The position numbers and the translations under genes were made by a program. Shown piece after piece: positions 1 to 5,467 of a stretch of DNA of 7,128 bases (its first letter is position 1; every line of letters starts with the position of its first letter). The DNA is taken from NCBI GenBank assembly GCA_012511915.1, contig JAAZFB010000283.1, positions 1-7,128 of the forward strand. Direction: 5' to 3'. Origin of the DNA: Clostridiaceae bacterium. GTDB lineage: Bacteria; Bacillota; Clostridia; Monoglobales; Firm-18. Under the pieces are notes generated by a model. The model was not told the origin of the DNA. It worked only from the letters and a program-made list of their open reading frames with translations, and made no database searches.

Positions 1-20
1 GAATCCCGCCCTCTCCGCCA
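1..20 (+). tRNA. 3' end of a tRNA gene, probably tRNA-Ser (partial)
   Basis: The first 20 bases fit the 3' end of a tRNA. Bases 1-4 are the end of the T loop, 5-9 (CCCGC) the 3' side of the T stem, 10-16 (CCTCTCC) the 3' side of the acceptor stem, 17 the discriminator G, and 18-20 an encoded CCA. An acceptor 3' strand CCTCTCC (partner GGAGAGG) with G73 is typical of bacterial tRNA-Ser. The anticodon lies outside the window, so the amino acid is inferred. A terminator follows three bases later. tRNA-Ser 3' ends are frequent integrase attachment sites, which suits the accessory content downstream, but I found no second copy of this end in the window. Confidence 0.82.
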
Positions 21-23
21 GTT

Positions 24-60
24 GCTCTTGGAAGCTGCCGCTTCCAAGAGCTTTTTCTTT
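24..60 (+). terminator. Intrinsic terminator of the tRNA gene
   Basis: A perfect 11-bp stem pairs 24-34 (GCTCTTGGAAG) with 41-51 (CTTCCAAGAGC) around a 6-nt loop at 35-40. It is followed at once by TTTTTCTTT and more T-rich sequence to about base 68. This is a textbook Rho-independent terminator for the tRNA transcript and insulates the following genes from tRNA read-through. Confidence 0.93.
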
Positions 61-90
61 ATTTTTCATTCACTCTATGTTGCAAAAAAA

Positions 91-138
91 CGATTAAAAG
101 CTGCTATGTGGTGCCGATTAAAAGCACCGCATAGCAGC
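91..138. repeat. Long hairpin plus 11-bp direct repeat; possible minus-strand terminator
   Basis: Bases 100-113 pair with 125-138 in a 14-bp stem with a single G-T wobble, around an 11-nt loop. CGATTAAAAGC occurs twice, at 91-101 and 115-125, so one copy lies at the left foot of the hairpin and the other fills the loop. On the plus strand no T run follows. On the minus strand the stem is followed by TTTTAATCGTTTTTTT, so it could terminate leftward transcription. No minus-strand gene is evident just to its right, so its role is uncertain; a recombination or integration-related structure is an alternative. Confidence 0.6.
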
Positions 139-198
139 CTAATTATGAAATGGGTTTGCTAATTTCGACATTTATATGTCTTTTCATCAAAATGCCAC

Positions 199-225
199 AT
201 AAATCCGTATAAATCTTTGATTTAT
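199..225. promoter_or_regulatory. Candidate operator: perfect palindrome plus an extra half-site
   Basis: ATAAATC-TTT-GATTTAT at 209-225 is a perfect 7+3+7 inverted repeat. A third copy of the ATAAATC half-site lies at 199-205, ten bases upstream in direct orientation. The palindrome covers the -35 hexamer (217-222) of the promoter below, so a bound protein would be expected to block RNA polymerase. The adjacent HTH gene is the obvious candidate binder (autoregulation), but that is inference. Confidence 0.5.
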
Positions 226-245
226 TTGTCACATTGGAGTATAAT
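217..245 (+). promoter_or_regulatory. Sigma-A-type promoter for the HTH/helicase genes
   Basis: TTGATT (217-222) and a perfect TATAAT (240-245) are separated by 17 bp. The predicted transcription start is near 252, giving a leader of about 40 nt before the ATG at 291. This promoter also settles the HTH start: the in-frame TTG at 234 lies inside the spacer, upstream of the transcription start, so it cannot be used from this promoter. Confidence 0.75.
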
Positions 246-290
246 GTAAATTGTATATTTATTGGCTCATGTGAAAGTGAGAAAATCACA

Positions 291-473
291 ATGGAACAAA
301 CAGTCGAACGCTGGTACTCCATGAAAGAAATTACGGAATATCTCGGCGTCAGCCGCGATACCTTGCTCAACCGGATCGCCAACCGCAATATGCCCGCGAC
401 CAAAATCAGAAGTCGAGGCTTGGACAAAGTCTGGCGGAGCCACGGAGAAATGAAAGATTTATTTTTTTGTTAA
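291..473 (+). CDS. Small excisionase/MerR-like HTH DNA-binding protein, C-terminus frameshifted
   Basis: A 60-aa protein starting at ATG 291, behind a modest GTGAG (277-281). Residues 8-36 (WYSMKEITEYLGVSRDTLLNRI and the following residues) form the helix-turn-helix typical of the HTH_17/excisionase-type DNA-binding family, with the usual MPA segment after the recognition helix. Family members normally continue with a wing like GRLWKFK and a tail like SEVDEWVKSGG. Here the tail is found in another frame: bases 406-453 encode SEVEAWTKSGGATEK and then a stop. I infer that about 26 nt coding for the wing were lost, shifting the frame and replacing the C-terminus with unrelated residues ending DLFFC. 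The HTH is intact, so some DNA binding may remain. Such small proteins often precede restriction or helicase genes in defence islands, and the nuclease-helicase starts 41 nt downstream. The likely role is a regulator of that gene. Confidence 0.8.
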   Translation: MEQTVERWYSMKEITEYLGVSRDTLLNRIANRNMPATKIRSRGLDKVWRSHGEMKDLFFC

Positions 474-514
474 GGGCACCGTAGATGTAAGATTTTCAAA
501 GTGAGGAGTTTATC

Positions 515-2662
515 ATGAAGAATAAGAATCCACGCTGTTTATATATAAGTGATTTCAAAACATTATTAGATAGAGATATAGACGCAATATTTGGGCTACT
601 GTGTGATAGTGATAATTATCACGGTGATGCCTTTACAACTACAAGAGAAGCGTGGAAAGCTGAAATATCCATAATGCAGAAAGTTCTTGCTATATGGAAA
701 GACGATAACGGGCAAATAATATTTGAATATGATATTCCACGTTTAGGCAAAAGAATAGATGTTGTATTACTTTTTAGAGGTATCGTTTTTTGTCTTGAGT
801 TTAAAGTTGGAGAATCAAAAATATTAGAGACAGATGTGGATCAAGTGCTTGATTATGCTCTCGATCTGAAAAACTTCCATAAATTTAGTCAGGACAGAGT
901 AATTGTACCAATTCTCATTGCAACAAAATATAGTAAATCTTCCACATCCATTCAAATGTCAGTATATGACGATAATGTTGTTAATCCTTTGATAAGGGGT
1001 GAGAATAGCATTGTGGATATAATCTCGGAAGTATTGATCAGATTCCCAAACGAGACACCCGTTAATCAAAAATGGATTTTCAGTCCGTATGCCCCTACTC
1101 CCACGATCATCGACGCCGCCAGGACGTTGTATGAAAGTCATTCTGTCGAAAATATTACAAGACGTGAGGCAGATAAGCTTTCCACCGACAAAACAATTTC
1201 CTATATTTTGAGTGTAATTCAGCAATGCAAGGCAAAAAAAGAAAAAGGTATTTGTTTTGTAACCGGAGTCCCCGGTGCGGGGAAAACACTTGTTGGGCTT
1301 GATGTTTCGGTAAAGCAAACATACCAGGGCAACGATATCCCTGTTGAAGATGAAGAGGCTGTCTATTTATCAGGAAACGGACCGTTAGTAGCCGTTTTGA
1401 CTGAGGCGTTGGCAAAAGATAACTACATAAAATGTAATGAAAGAAATGAGAAAAAGAAATTATCCGACTCTCGTCGTGAAGTTGGAAAATTTGTTCAAAT
1501 AATCCATCGCTACCGGGATAATATGCTGGCTAAGATAAAAAATCCTGTTGAAAATGGAGTCCTTGAAATTGATCCAAATAAGGCTGTAAAAATGGCAGAT
1601 TCCGGTTTTGGTGAAGTAGAGCCTGTTGCCATTTTTGATGAAGCTCAGCGTTCTTGGACACACAAAAGACTTGCAGACTATCTTAAAAGAGGCGGAACTT
1701 ATGGCAATAAGCTAAAAGTTCCCAATTTTCCGATGTCTGAGGCGGCTTTCTTGATATGGTCACTCGACCTGAGAGAGGACTGGGCAACTATTGTATGCCT
1801 TGTTGGCGGAGGCCAGGAAATTAATACAGGAGAGGGCGGCATCTCCGAGTGGATCAATGCCTTGAATGAAAAATTCTCTCATTGGAAAGTCTATATTTCT
1901 CCAAAATTAACAGAAGCTGAATATGCTGAAGGTAAGGTCAATGAACTCTTAGAAAATAATAAAAATGTAACTTATTCTGAAAGTTTACATCTTGGAGTTT
2001 CGCTACGCTCATACAGAGCAGAAAAACTTTCCGCTTTTATTCATTCGCTTTTAACATTTGATAATAACGCATCAGAAATCTATAGCGAAATAAAAGATAA
2101 ATACCCTATTGTTTTGACAAGAGATATGGAAACGGCCAAAAAATGGCTAAACAGTAAGGTGAGAGGCACAGAACGCACAGGAATACTTGTGACAAAAGAA
2201 TCCGCGAGATATAAGCCGTTAGCTGTACACATACTGCCGACCGGTGATGAAAACGCAGTTCACTGGTTTCTTGAAGATAAAGTTGACACACGATCATCAA
2301 ATTACTTGGAAGACGCTGCAACTGAAATACAGGTACAAGGGTTGGAATTGGACTATACTTGCCTATTATGGGATGCAGATATGCGATATGAAAATGGTGA
2401 GTGGCACTATTATAGATTTAATGGAAAAACAAAGTGGGTTGAACAAATAGCAAATACAGAGAGTAAACAGGAACTAATGAAGTACATGCTTAATGCATAC
2501 CGCGTTTTGCTTACACGTGCCAGGTCCGGAATGGTAATATGCGTGCCAAAAGGCAATGCAAACAAAACTCCCAGTGGATTTTGGGAGGACAGCACACGTC
2601 TTCCGGAATTTTATGATGGAACTTATCAGTATTTAAAAAGCTTAGGGATTGAAGAAATCTAA
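515..2662 (+). CDS. PD-(D/E)XK-like nuclease fused to a DUF2075/Schlafen group 3-like SF1 helicase
   Basis: A 715-aa cytoplasmic protein; ATG 515 sits 6 nt after a strong GAGGAG (503-508). The N-terminal part (about 55-140) has a PD-(D/E)XK pattern: D82 in RIDVVLL, then E95-F96-K97 in CLEFKVG. The ATPase core carries Walker A GVPGAGKT (251-258), Walker B with AIFDEAQ (372-378), a motif III-like stretch with GGGQEI (431-436), SLRSYRAEKL (496-505), a motif V-like EIQVQGLELD (604-613) and a motif VI-like YRVLLTRAR (662-670) with its arginine finger. This order matches the DUF2075 (Schlafen group 3-like DNA/RNA helicase) family, which often carries an N-terminal nuclease. The likely action is ATP-driven translocation on DNA or RNA coupled to cleavage, plausibly against foreign nucleic acid; the substrate cannot be read from sequence. 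It follows the HTH gene and probably shares its promoter. All core motifs look intact, unlike its neighbours. Confidence 0.88.
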   Translation: MKNKNPRCLYISDFKTLLDRDIDAIFGLLCDSDNYHGDAFTTTREAWKAEISIMQKVLAIWKDDNGQIIFEYDIPRLGKRIDVVLLFRGIVFCLEFKVGESKILETDVDQVLDYALDLKNFHKFSQDRVIVPILIATKYSKSSTSIQMSVYDDNVVNPLIRGENSIVDIISEVLIRFPNETPVNQKWIFSPYAPTPTIIDAARTLYESHSVENITRREADKLSTDKTISYILSVIQQCKAKKEKGICFVTGVPGAGKTLVGLDVSVKQTYQGNDIPVEDEEAVYLSGNGPLVAVLTEALAKDNYIKCNERNEKKKLSDSRREVGKFVQIIHRYRDNMLAKIKNPVENGVLEIDPNKAVKMADSGFGEVEPVAIFDEAQRSWTHKRLADYLKRGGTYGNKLKVPNFPMSEAAFLIWSLDLREDWATIVCLVGGGQEINTGEGGISEWINALNEKFSHWKVYISPKLTEAEYAEGKVNELLENNKNVTYSESLHLGVSLRSYRAEKLSAFIHSLLTFDNNASEIYSEIKDKYPIVLTRDMETAKKWLNSKVRGTERTGILVTKESARYKPLAVHILPTGDENAVHWFLEDKVDTRSSNYLEDAATEIQVQGLELDYTCLLWDADMRYENGEWHYYRFNGKTKWVEQIANTESKQELMKYMLNAYRVLLTRARSGMVICVPKGNANKTPSGFWEDSTRLPEFYDGTYQYLKSLGIEEI

Positions 2663-2711
2663 GTGGCGAAGAGCTTAATTGCCAAAGATTTAAAGCAGGA
2701 AGAGGATAACC

Positions 2712-3119
2712 ATGACTGAAGTAGCCGCCGCTCTGATACGGGATAAAGATAAATTTATGATATGCCAGCGTCCGGCTAATAAGGCGCGCGGACTGCTGTG
2801 GGAGTTTGTCGGCGGAAAGGTTCAGCCCGGCGAAACAAAAGAGCAAGCGCTTATACGCGAATGTCAGGAAGAACTGGCAATTACGGTTGCACCGGCGGAT
2901 GTGTTCACCCAGGTTGTACATGAATATACCGACATTACAATCAGCTTAACCTTGTTCAACTGCACGATAGCCGATGGTGTTCCTAAACTGCTTGAACACA
3001 ATGATCTCAAGTGGATTACCCCGGCAGAAATCCCTCAATATCACTTCTGCCCTGCGGACACAGAAATATTGAAACTGATTATGGAGAAAACAATCATGAA
3101 CGAAGTATATAATTTTTGA
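2712..3119 (+). CDS. NUDIX hydrolase, MutT-like (deoxy)nucleoside triphosphate pyrophosphohydrolase
   Basis: A 135-aa protein; ATG 2712 lies just after AGGAAGAGG (2698-2706). The Nudix box GX5EX7REUXEEXGU is present from G35: G35, E41, R49-E50, E53-E54, with Ala56 in place of the late Gly and then Ile57. The metal-binding glutamates are all present. Length and the CQRPANKARGLLWEFVGGK segment fit the small MutT-type enzymes that hydrolyse (d)NTPs such as oxidised dGTP to the monophosphate and PPi. It begins 49 nt after the helicase stop, in the same direction. The C-terminus is odd: the last seven residues, MNEVYNF, are the normal N-terminus of the next protein's family and lie in frame with the NUDIX. 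With one extra T in the run at 3113-3117 the two would read as one 258-aa NUDIX-PPOX polypeptide. The true NUDIX domain probably ends near residue 128. Confidence 0.88.
   Translation: MTEVAAALIRDKDKFMICQRPANKARGLLWEFVGGKVQPGETKEQALIRECQEELAITVAPADVFTQVVHEYTDITISLTLFNCTIADGVPKLLEHNDLKWITPAEIPQYHFCPADTEILKLIMEKTIMNEVYNF
3113..3119 (+). other. Frame break at the NUDIX/PPOX junction (T5 run before TGA)
   Basis: The run T3113-3117 ends the zero frame as TTT TGA. Six Ts would give TTT TTG AAA and join MNEVYNF directly to LKACKTYY, the sequence expected of this PPOX family. So one T is missing, or a -1 shift occurs: the Phe codon TTT at 3114-3116 could re-pair with TTT at 3113-3115 while the TGA stop waits in the A site. 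A third possibility is re-initiation at TTG 3116, which overlaps the stop as TTGA. Confidence 0.65.
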
Positions 3120-3487
3120 AAGCTTGCAAAACCTATTACATTGCGACTGTTGATGGAGATCATCCGCGTGTACGTCCGTTCGGAACGGTAGATATTTTCG
3201 AAGGCAAGCTCTACATTCAGACCGGACGCAAGAAGAACGTATCAAAACAAATGCACGAAAACCCGAAAATCGAGATTTGCGCGATTATGGGCGGCAAATG
3301 GCTGCGTGTTGCGGCAACCGCCGTTTCTGACGATAATATCGAAGCAGAAAAGCATCTTCTCGCCGCATACCCTGAGCTTGCGGAAATGTACAAGCCCGGT
3401 GACGGCAACAACGAGGTGTTCTATCTTAAGGACGCTATGGCAACATTCTCGTCATTTACTGATGCTCCGAAGGTTATTAAGTTTTAA
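3116..3487 (+). CDS. Pyridoxamine 5'-phosphate oxidase-like flavin split-barrel protein (5' end frameshifted)
   Basis: The open frame encodes 123 aa of a PPOX-family FMN split-barrel protein. PRVRPFG (17-23), KLYIQTG (31-37), KNVSKQM (40-46) and GGKWLRV (59-65) are conserved landmarks, and the C-terminus TFSSFTDAPKVIKF is complete. These proteins bind FMN or a related flavin and are generally thought to be oxidoreductases; despite the name most are not shown to make PLP. The natural N-terminus is very likely MNEVYNF from ATG 3096, with GGAG at 3083-3086, but this lies one frame away because the T run at 3113-3117 is one base short. Translation as it stands would need the TTG at 3116, re-initiation, or a -1 slip. 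The body shows no further damage, which argues for a recent lesion, a sequencing error or rescue by slippage. The next gene follows after 42 nt and is also a flavoprotein. Confidence 0.8.
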   Translation: MKACKTYYIATVDGDHPRVRPFGTVDIFEGKLYIQTGRKKNVSKQMHENPKIEICAIMGGKWLRVAATAVSDDNIEAEKHLLAAYPELAEMYKPGDGNNEVFYLKDAMATFSSFTDAPKVIKF

Positions 3488-3529
3488 AAGGTCTGATATT
3501 AGCAGTTGTGTTTAGAAAGAAGATGCACT

Positions 3530-4228
3530 ATGAAAATCGTACTGATTCACGGTCAGAATCATAAAGGTAGCAGCTATCATATGGGACGGATGTTAGCTGA
3601 CAAGCTGGCAGAAGAAAAAGATATTACTGAATTCTTTCTGCCGCGTGATTTGAACCATTTCTGCTTGGGGTGTTACTCCTGCATTGAGGACGAAACAAAA
3701 TGCCCTTACTGGAGTGAAAAGAAGATTATTCTTGACGCGCTGGAGCAGGCAGACTTATTTATACTCACGACGCCGAACTACTGTCTTGCGCCGTCCGGTG
3801 CAATGAAGTCGTTTCTTGATTTGCTGTTTGACTGCTGGATGGTGCACCGTCCGAAAGAGTGGATGTTTACAAAACGCGCTGTTGTATTCTCCGCTTCGGC
3901 GGGTGCTCCCTGCAAAAAGGCTATGCAGCCGATTAAGGATTCCCTGTTTTACTGGGGTGTTACTTACATAAAGACCTACGGGTTGCCCGTTCAAGCAATG
4001 AACTGGGATATGGTAAAACCAGAACGAAAAGCGAAAATTGAAAAAGAAATCGATCACATTGCCTCAAAGATCGATTGCTCAAAACCGCCACTCATCGGTT
4101 TCAAAACTAATTTCATCTTTAACATTATGAAGATGACTCATGTTAAAGGCTGGGATTCCTCCCCTGTCGAAAAGGATTACTGGCAAGAGCGCGGCTGGCT
4201 TGGAAAGACGAGGCCATGGAAAAAGTGA
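3530..4228 (+). CDS. Flavodoxin-fold NAD(P)H oxidoreductase with an Isf-like cysteine motif
   Basis: A 232-aa protein. I place the start at ATG 3530 because MKIVLIHGQNHKGSSY is the canonical first strand and FMN-phosphate loop of NADPH-dependent FMN reductase/flavodoxin-like proteins; the longer frame from TTG 3506 only adds MCLERRCT. The ribosome site is weak (AGAAAGAAG, 3514-3522). Later FMN-contacting regions are TPNYCLAPSGAMKSFLDL (81-98) and SASAGAP (121-127). C45, C48, C51 and C58 form CX2CX2CX6C, the compact cysteine motif of iron-sulfur flavoproteins (Isf), so a [4Fe-4S] cluster next to FMN is plausible. The likely role is electron transfer in the cytoplasm of an anaerobe, for example reduction of quinones, oxidants or flavin cofactors. 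It lies behind the PPOX gene, suggesting a shared transcript and flavin chemistry. The substrate is unknown. Confidence 0.87.
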   Translation: MKIVLIHGQNHKGSSYHMGRMLADKLAEEKDITEFFLPRDLNHFCLGCYSCIEDETKCPYWSEKKIILDALEQADLFILTTPNYCLAPSGAMKSFLDLLFDCWMVHRPKEWMFTKRAVVFSASAGAPCKKAMQPIKDSLFYWGVTYIKTYGLPVQAMNWDMVKPERKAKIEKEIDHIASKIDCSKPPLIGFKTNFIFNIMKMTHVKGWDSSPVEKDYWQERGWLGKTRPWKK

Positions 4229-4266
4229 AAACGATAGAATTCGTATTATAGCAATAATGAATAGTT

Positions 4267-4325
4267 AATAGTGTGGTCGTAACAAAACAGCTATTAATGA
4301 GTATAAAATCGTTATGGCCACTATT
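4267..4325. repeat. Bulged inverted repeat upstream of the PIN gene
   Basis: AATAGTG (4267-4273) is complementary to CACTATT (4319-4325). Inside it, after two single-base bulges, TCGTAAC (4277-4283) pairs with GTTATGG (4311-4317) using two wobbles; the loop is about 27 nt. No good T run follows, so it is not a convincing terminator for the flavoprotein gene. It could be an mRNA structure, operator or remnant of a mobile-element end. The 184-nt gap between the genes at 4229-4412 otherwise shows only AT-rich sequence and the elements listed here. Confidence 0.4.
4279..4307 (+). promoter_or_regulatory. Weak candidate promoter for the PIN gene
   Basis: GTAACA (4279-4284) and TATAAA (4302-4307) are 17 bp apart. 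The -35 matches consensus at 4 of 6 positions and the -10 at 5 of 6. It lies within the inverted repeat, so the hairpin DNA could modulate it. In AT-rich sequence such matches arise by chance, so this is only a candidate. Confidence 0.25.
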
Positions 4326-4400
4326 CTTTCATATATGAATTATTATCAAATCAAATAAGGCGTGAGAAAATCCTTCATTTTCAAAAATCAATCTTATATA

Positions 4401-4406
4401 AAGGAG
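4401..4406 (+). promoter_or_regulatory. Ribosome binding site that fixes the PIN gene start
   Basis: AAGGAG lies 6 nt before ATG 4413, in an A-rich leader. It decides the start in favour of 4413 over the in-frame GTG at 4362, which has no comparable site. Confidence 0.85.
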
Positions 4407-4412
4407 AAAAAA

Positions 4413-5396
4413 ATGAGCGTTTTGTCTACTCCAATTAAAAATGATATTGCAATGCAAAAAGATATTTTTAGATTTGCCGCAACGCTTTTTTCTGAAAACA
4501 GCAATGTGTATTTAGCTTTAGAATCACAATTACAAATGGTTAAGTGCATTTTTGTCAAAAAGAATAATACCGCAATGTCAATCAATGACATTGCCAGTGA
4601 GTTGTTAGATATTTACAAGTACCACATTTCAAATGGCGAAGTATCTTCATTGATAAAACAACATAAAAGGGTATTCCGTGTTGTTGAAATTGATAAGGAA
4701 AATTGCTATCAATTGCTGGATGAGGTATATATGGAAACAGTTGAACTGCAAAAAAAAACCATTGAATTTTATATTGAATTATATATTAAGCAGTTCGAAA
4801 TAAGTGAAAAAGAAAAATGTTCAGAAGCAATTTATAAATACTTGTATGAGCTTACGACAACAAATATAAATTCTTACAAACTGTTGATTTATGGTAAAGG
4901 GCAAGGCAATTACACAAGCTGTGAGCTTTCCGTCGATATGAGTATTTTAGAAGATACTGAATTATTAATGGTACATAATTTTATTGATTGGGATAATTAC
5001 GAAAAAAATATCGCCCTCAGTAACATTGTATTTAGTTGTCTGGAATATTGCATGCTTGTGAACGGCGATAAGCCGAATAAATTATTAGTTAATAGCCTTC
5101 GGCGGCGGGAAATATATTTAGATACCAATATCATATTCAGAGCTGCGGGCATAAACGGTGAATCACGAAAACGTGTTGTCGATGCTTTTCTAAAAAAATG
5201 CGTTCAAGCTAATTTGAAGTTGATTATTTCTCATAATACAAAAAAGAGTTCTTTGATACAATTGATTATTATATTTCACAGATTGTTGAATATCCAAGGG
5301 GCAATGTATATTCGGGTGCGTATGAGAATATTGCTGATTACAACATTTTTTCATTTTTCGAAAACTGGCGTTGTGATCATCCATCTTTACCCATAA
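4413..5396 (+). CDS. PIN-domain protein, zero-frame N-terminal part (winged-helix-like region plus start of PIN)
   Basis: ATG 4413 begins a 327-aa zero-frame product. Residues about 36-105 have the helix pattern and strand-rich end of a winged-helix or HARE-like domain (MSINDIASELLDIYK, then KRVFRVVE and CYQLLD). A helical linker follows. From residue 231, RREIYLDTNIIF is a PIN-domain first strand with the catalytic Asp237; D257 follows. At codon 278 the frame breaks: the last 49 residues look like out-of-frame translation, while the continuing PIN sequence (EFFDTIDYYI, starting at base 5246) is in the -1 frame. The site is the heptamer A AAA AAG at 5240-5246. If frames are joined, the full protein is 722 aa. 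Alone, the zero-frame product would have only part of the PIN active site and should not be a nuclease. I do not recognise a named family for the N-terminal region. Confidence 0.8.
   Translation: MSVLSTPIKNDIAMQKDIFRFAATLFSENSNVYLALESQLQMVKCIFVKKNNTAMSINDIASELLDIYKYHISNGEVSSLIKQHKRVFRVVEIDKENCYQLLDEVYMETVELQKKTIEFYIELYIKQFEISEKEKCSEAIYKYLYELTTTNINSYKLLIYGKGQGNYTSCELSVDMSILEDTELLMVHNFIDWDNYEKNIALSNIVFSCLEYCMLVNGDKPNKLLVNSLRRREIYLDTNIIFRAAGINGESRKRVVDAFLKKCVQANLKLIISHNTKKSSLIQLIIIFHRLLNIQGAMYIRVRMRILLITTFFHFSKTGVVIIHLYP
5240..5246 (+). other. A AAA AAG slippery heptamer at the PIN frame junction
   Basis: The zero-frame codons here are ACA AAA AAG AGT, so the heptamer A AAA AAG is in the exact X XXY YYZ phase of a -1 programmed frameshift site, the same sequence as in E. 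coli dnaX. After a -1 slip the next codon is GAG at 5246, giving TKKEFFDTIDYY, a coherent PIN sequence. No AGGAG-like element is visible 10-14 nt upstream. Downstream I see only a weak ACAAT/ATTGT pairing (near 5257-5289), not a strong stem. Loss of one A from an A7 run would leave the same sequence. Confidence 0.55.
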
Positions 5397-5467
5397 GCCT
5401 TTTCAAAATATACATTAAATCGTTATACGCTTCTATTATTAATTGTTATAAAATTATTGATGATGAG

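Noticed and set aside
234..290. Upstream TTG extension of the HTH protein (19 extra residues)
   Set aside because: The TTG lies between the -35 and -10 boxes of the best promoter, so it would not be transcribed from it, and the extra residues do not resemble the family.
143..427. 94-aa minus-strand frame over the promoter and HTH gene
   Set aside because: It is antisense to a recognisable HTH domain, promoter and operator, and has no recognisable protein features.
1234..1240. A AAA AAA slippery run in the helicase gene
   Set aside because: The zero frame continues through all helicase motifs, so no frame change is needed. It is probably just a Lys-Lys-rich linker.
2511..2921. 136-aa minus-strand frame across the helicase end and NUDIX start
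   Set aside because: It is antisense to helicase motif VI and the Nudix box, so it is a shadow frame.
5247..5396. Zero-frame tail of the PIN gene as a real hydrophobic C-terminal domain
   Set aside because: The -1 frame over the same bases encodes coherent PIN sequence. The tail looks like out-of-frame translation, although it would exist as a product if slippage is programmed.
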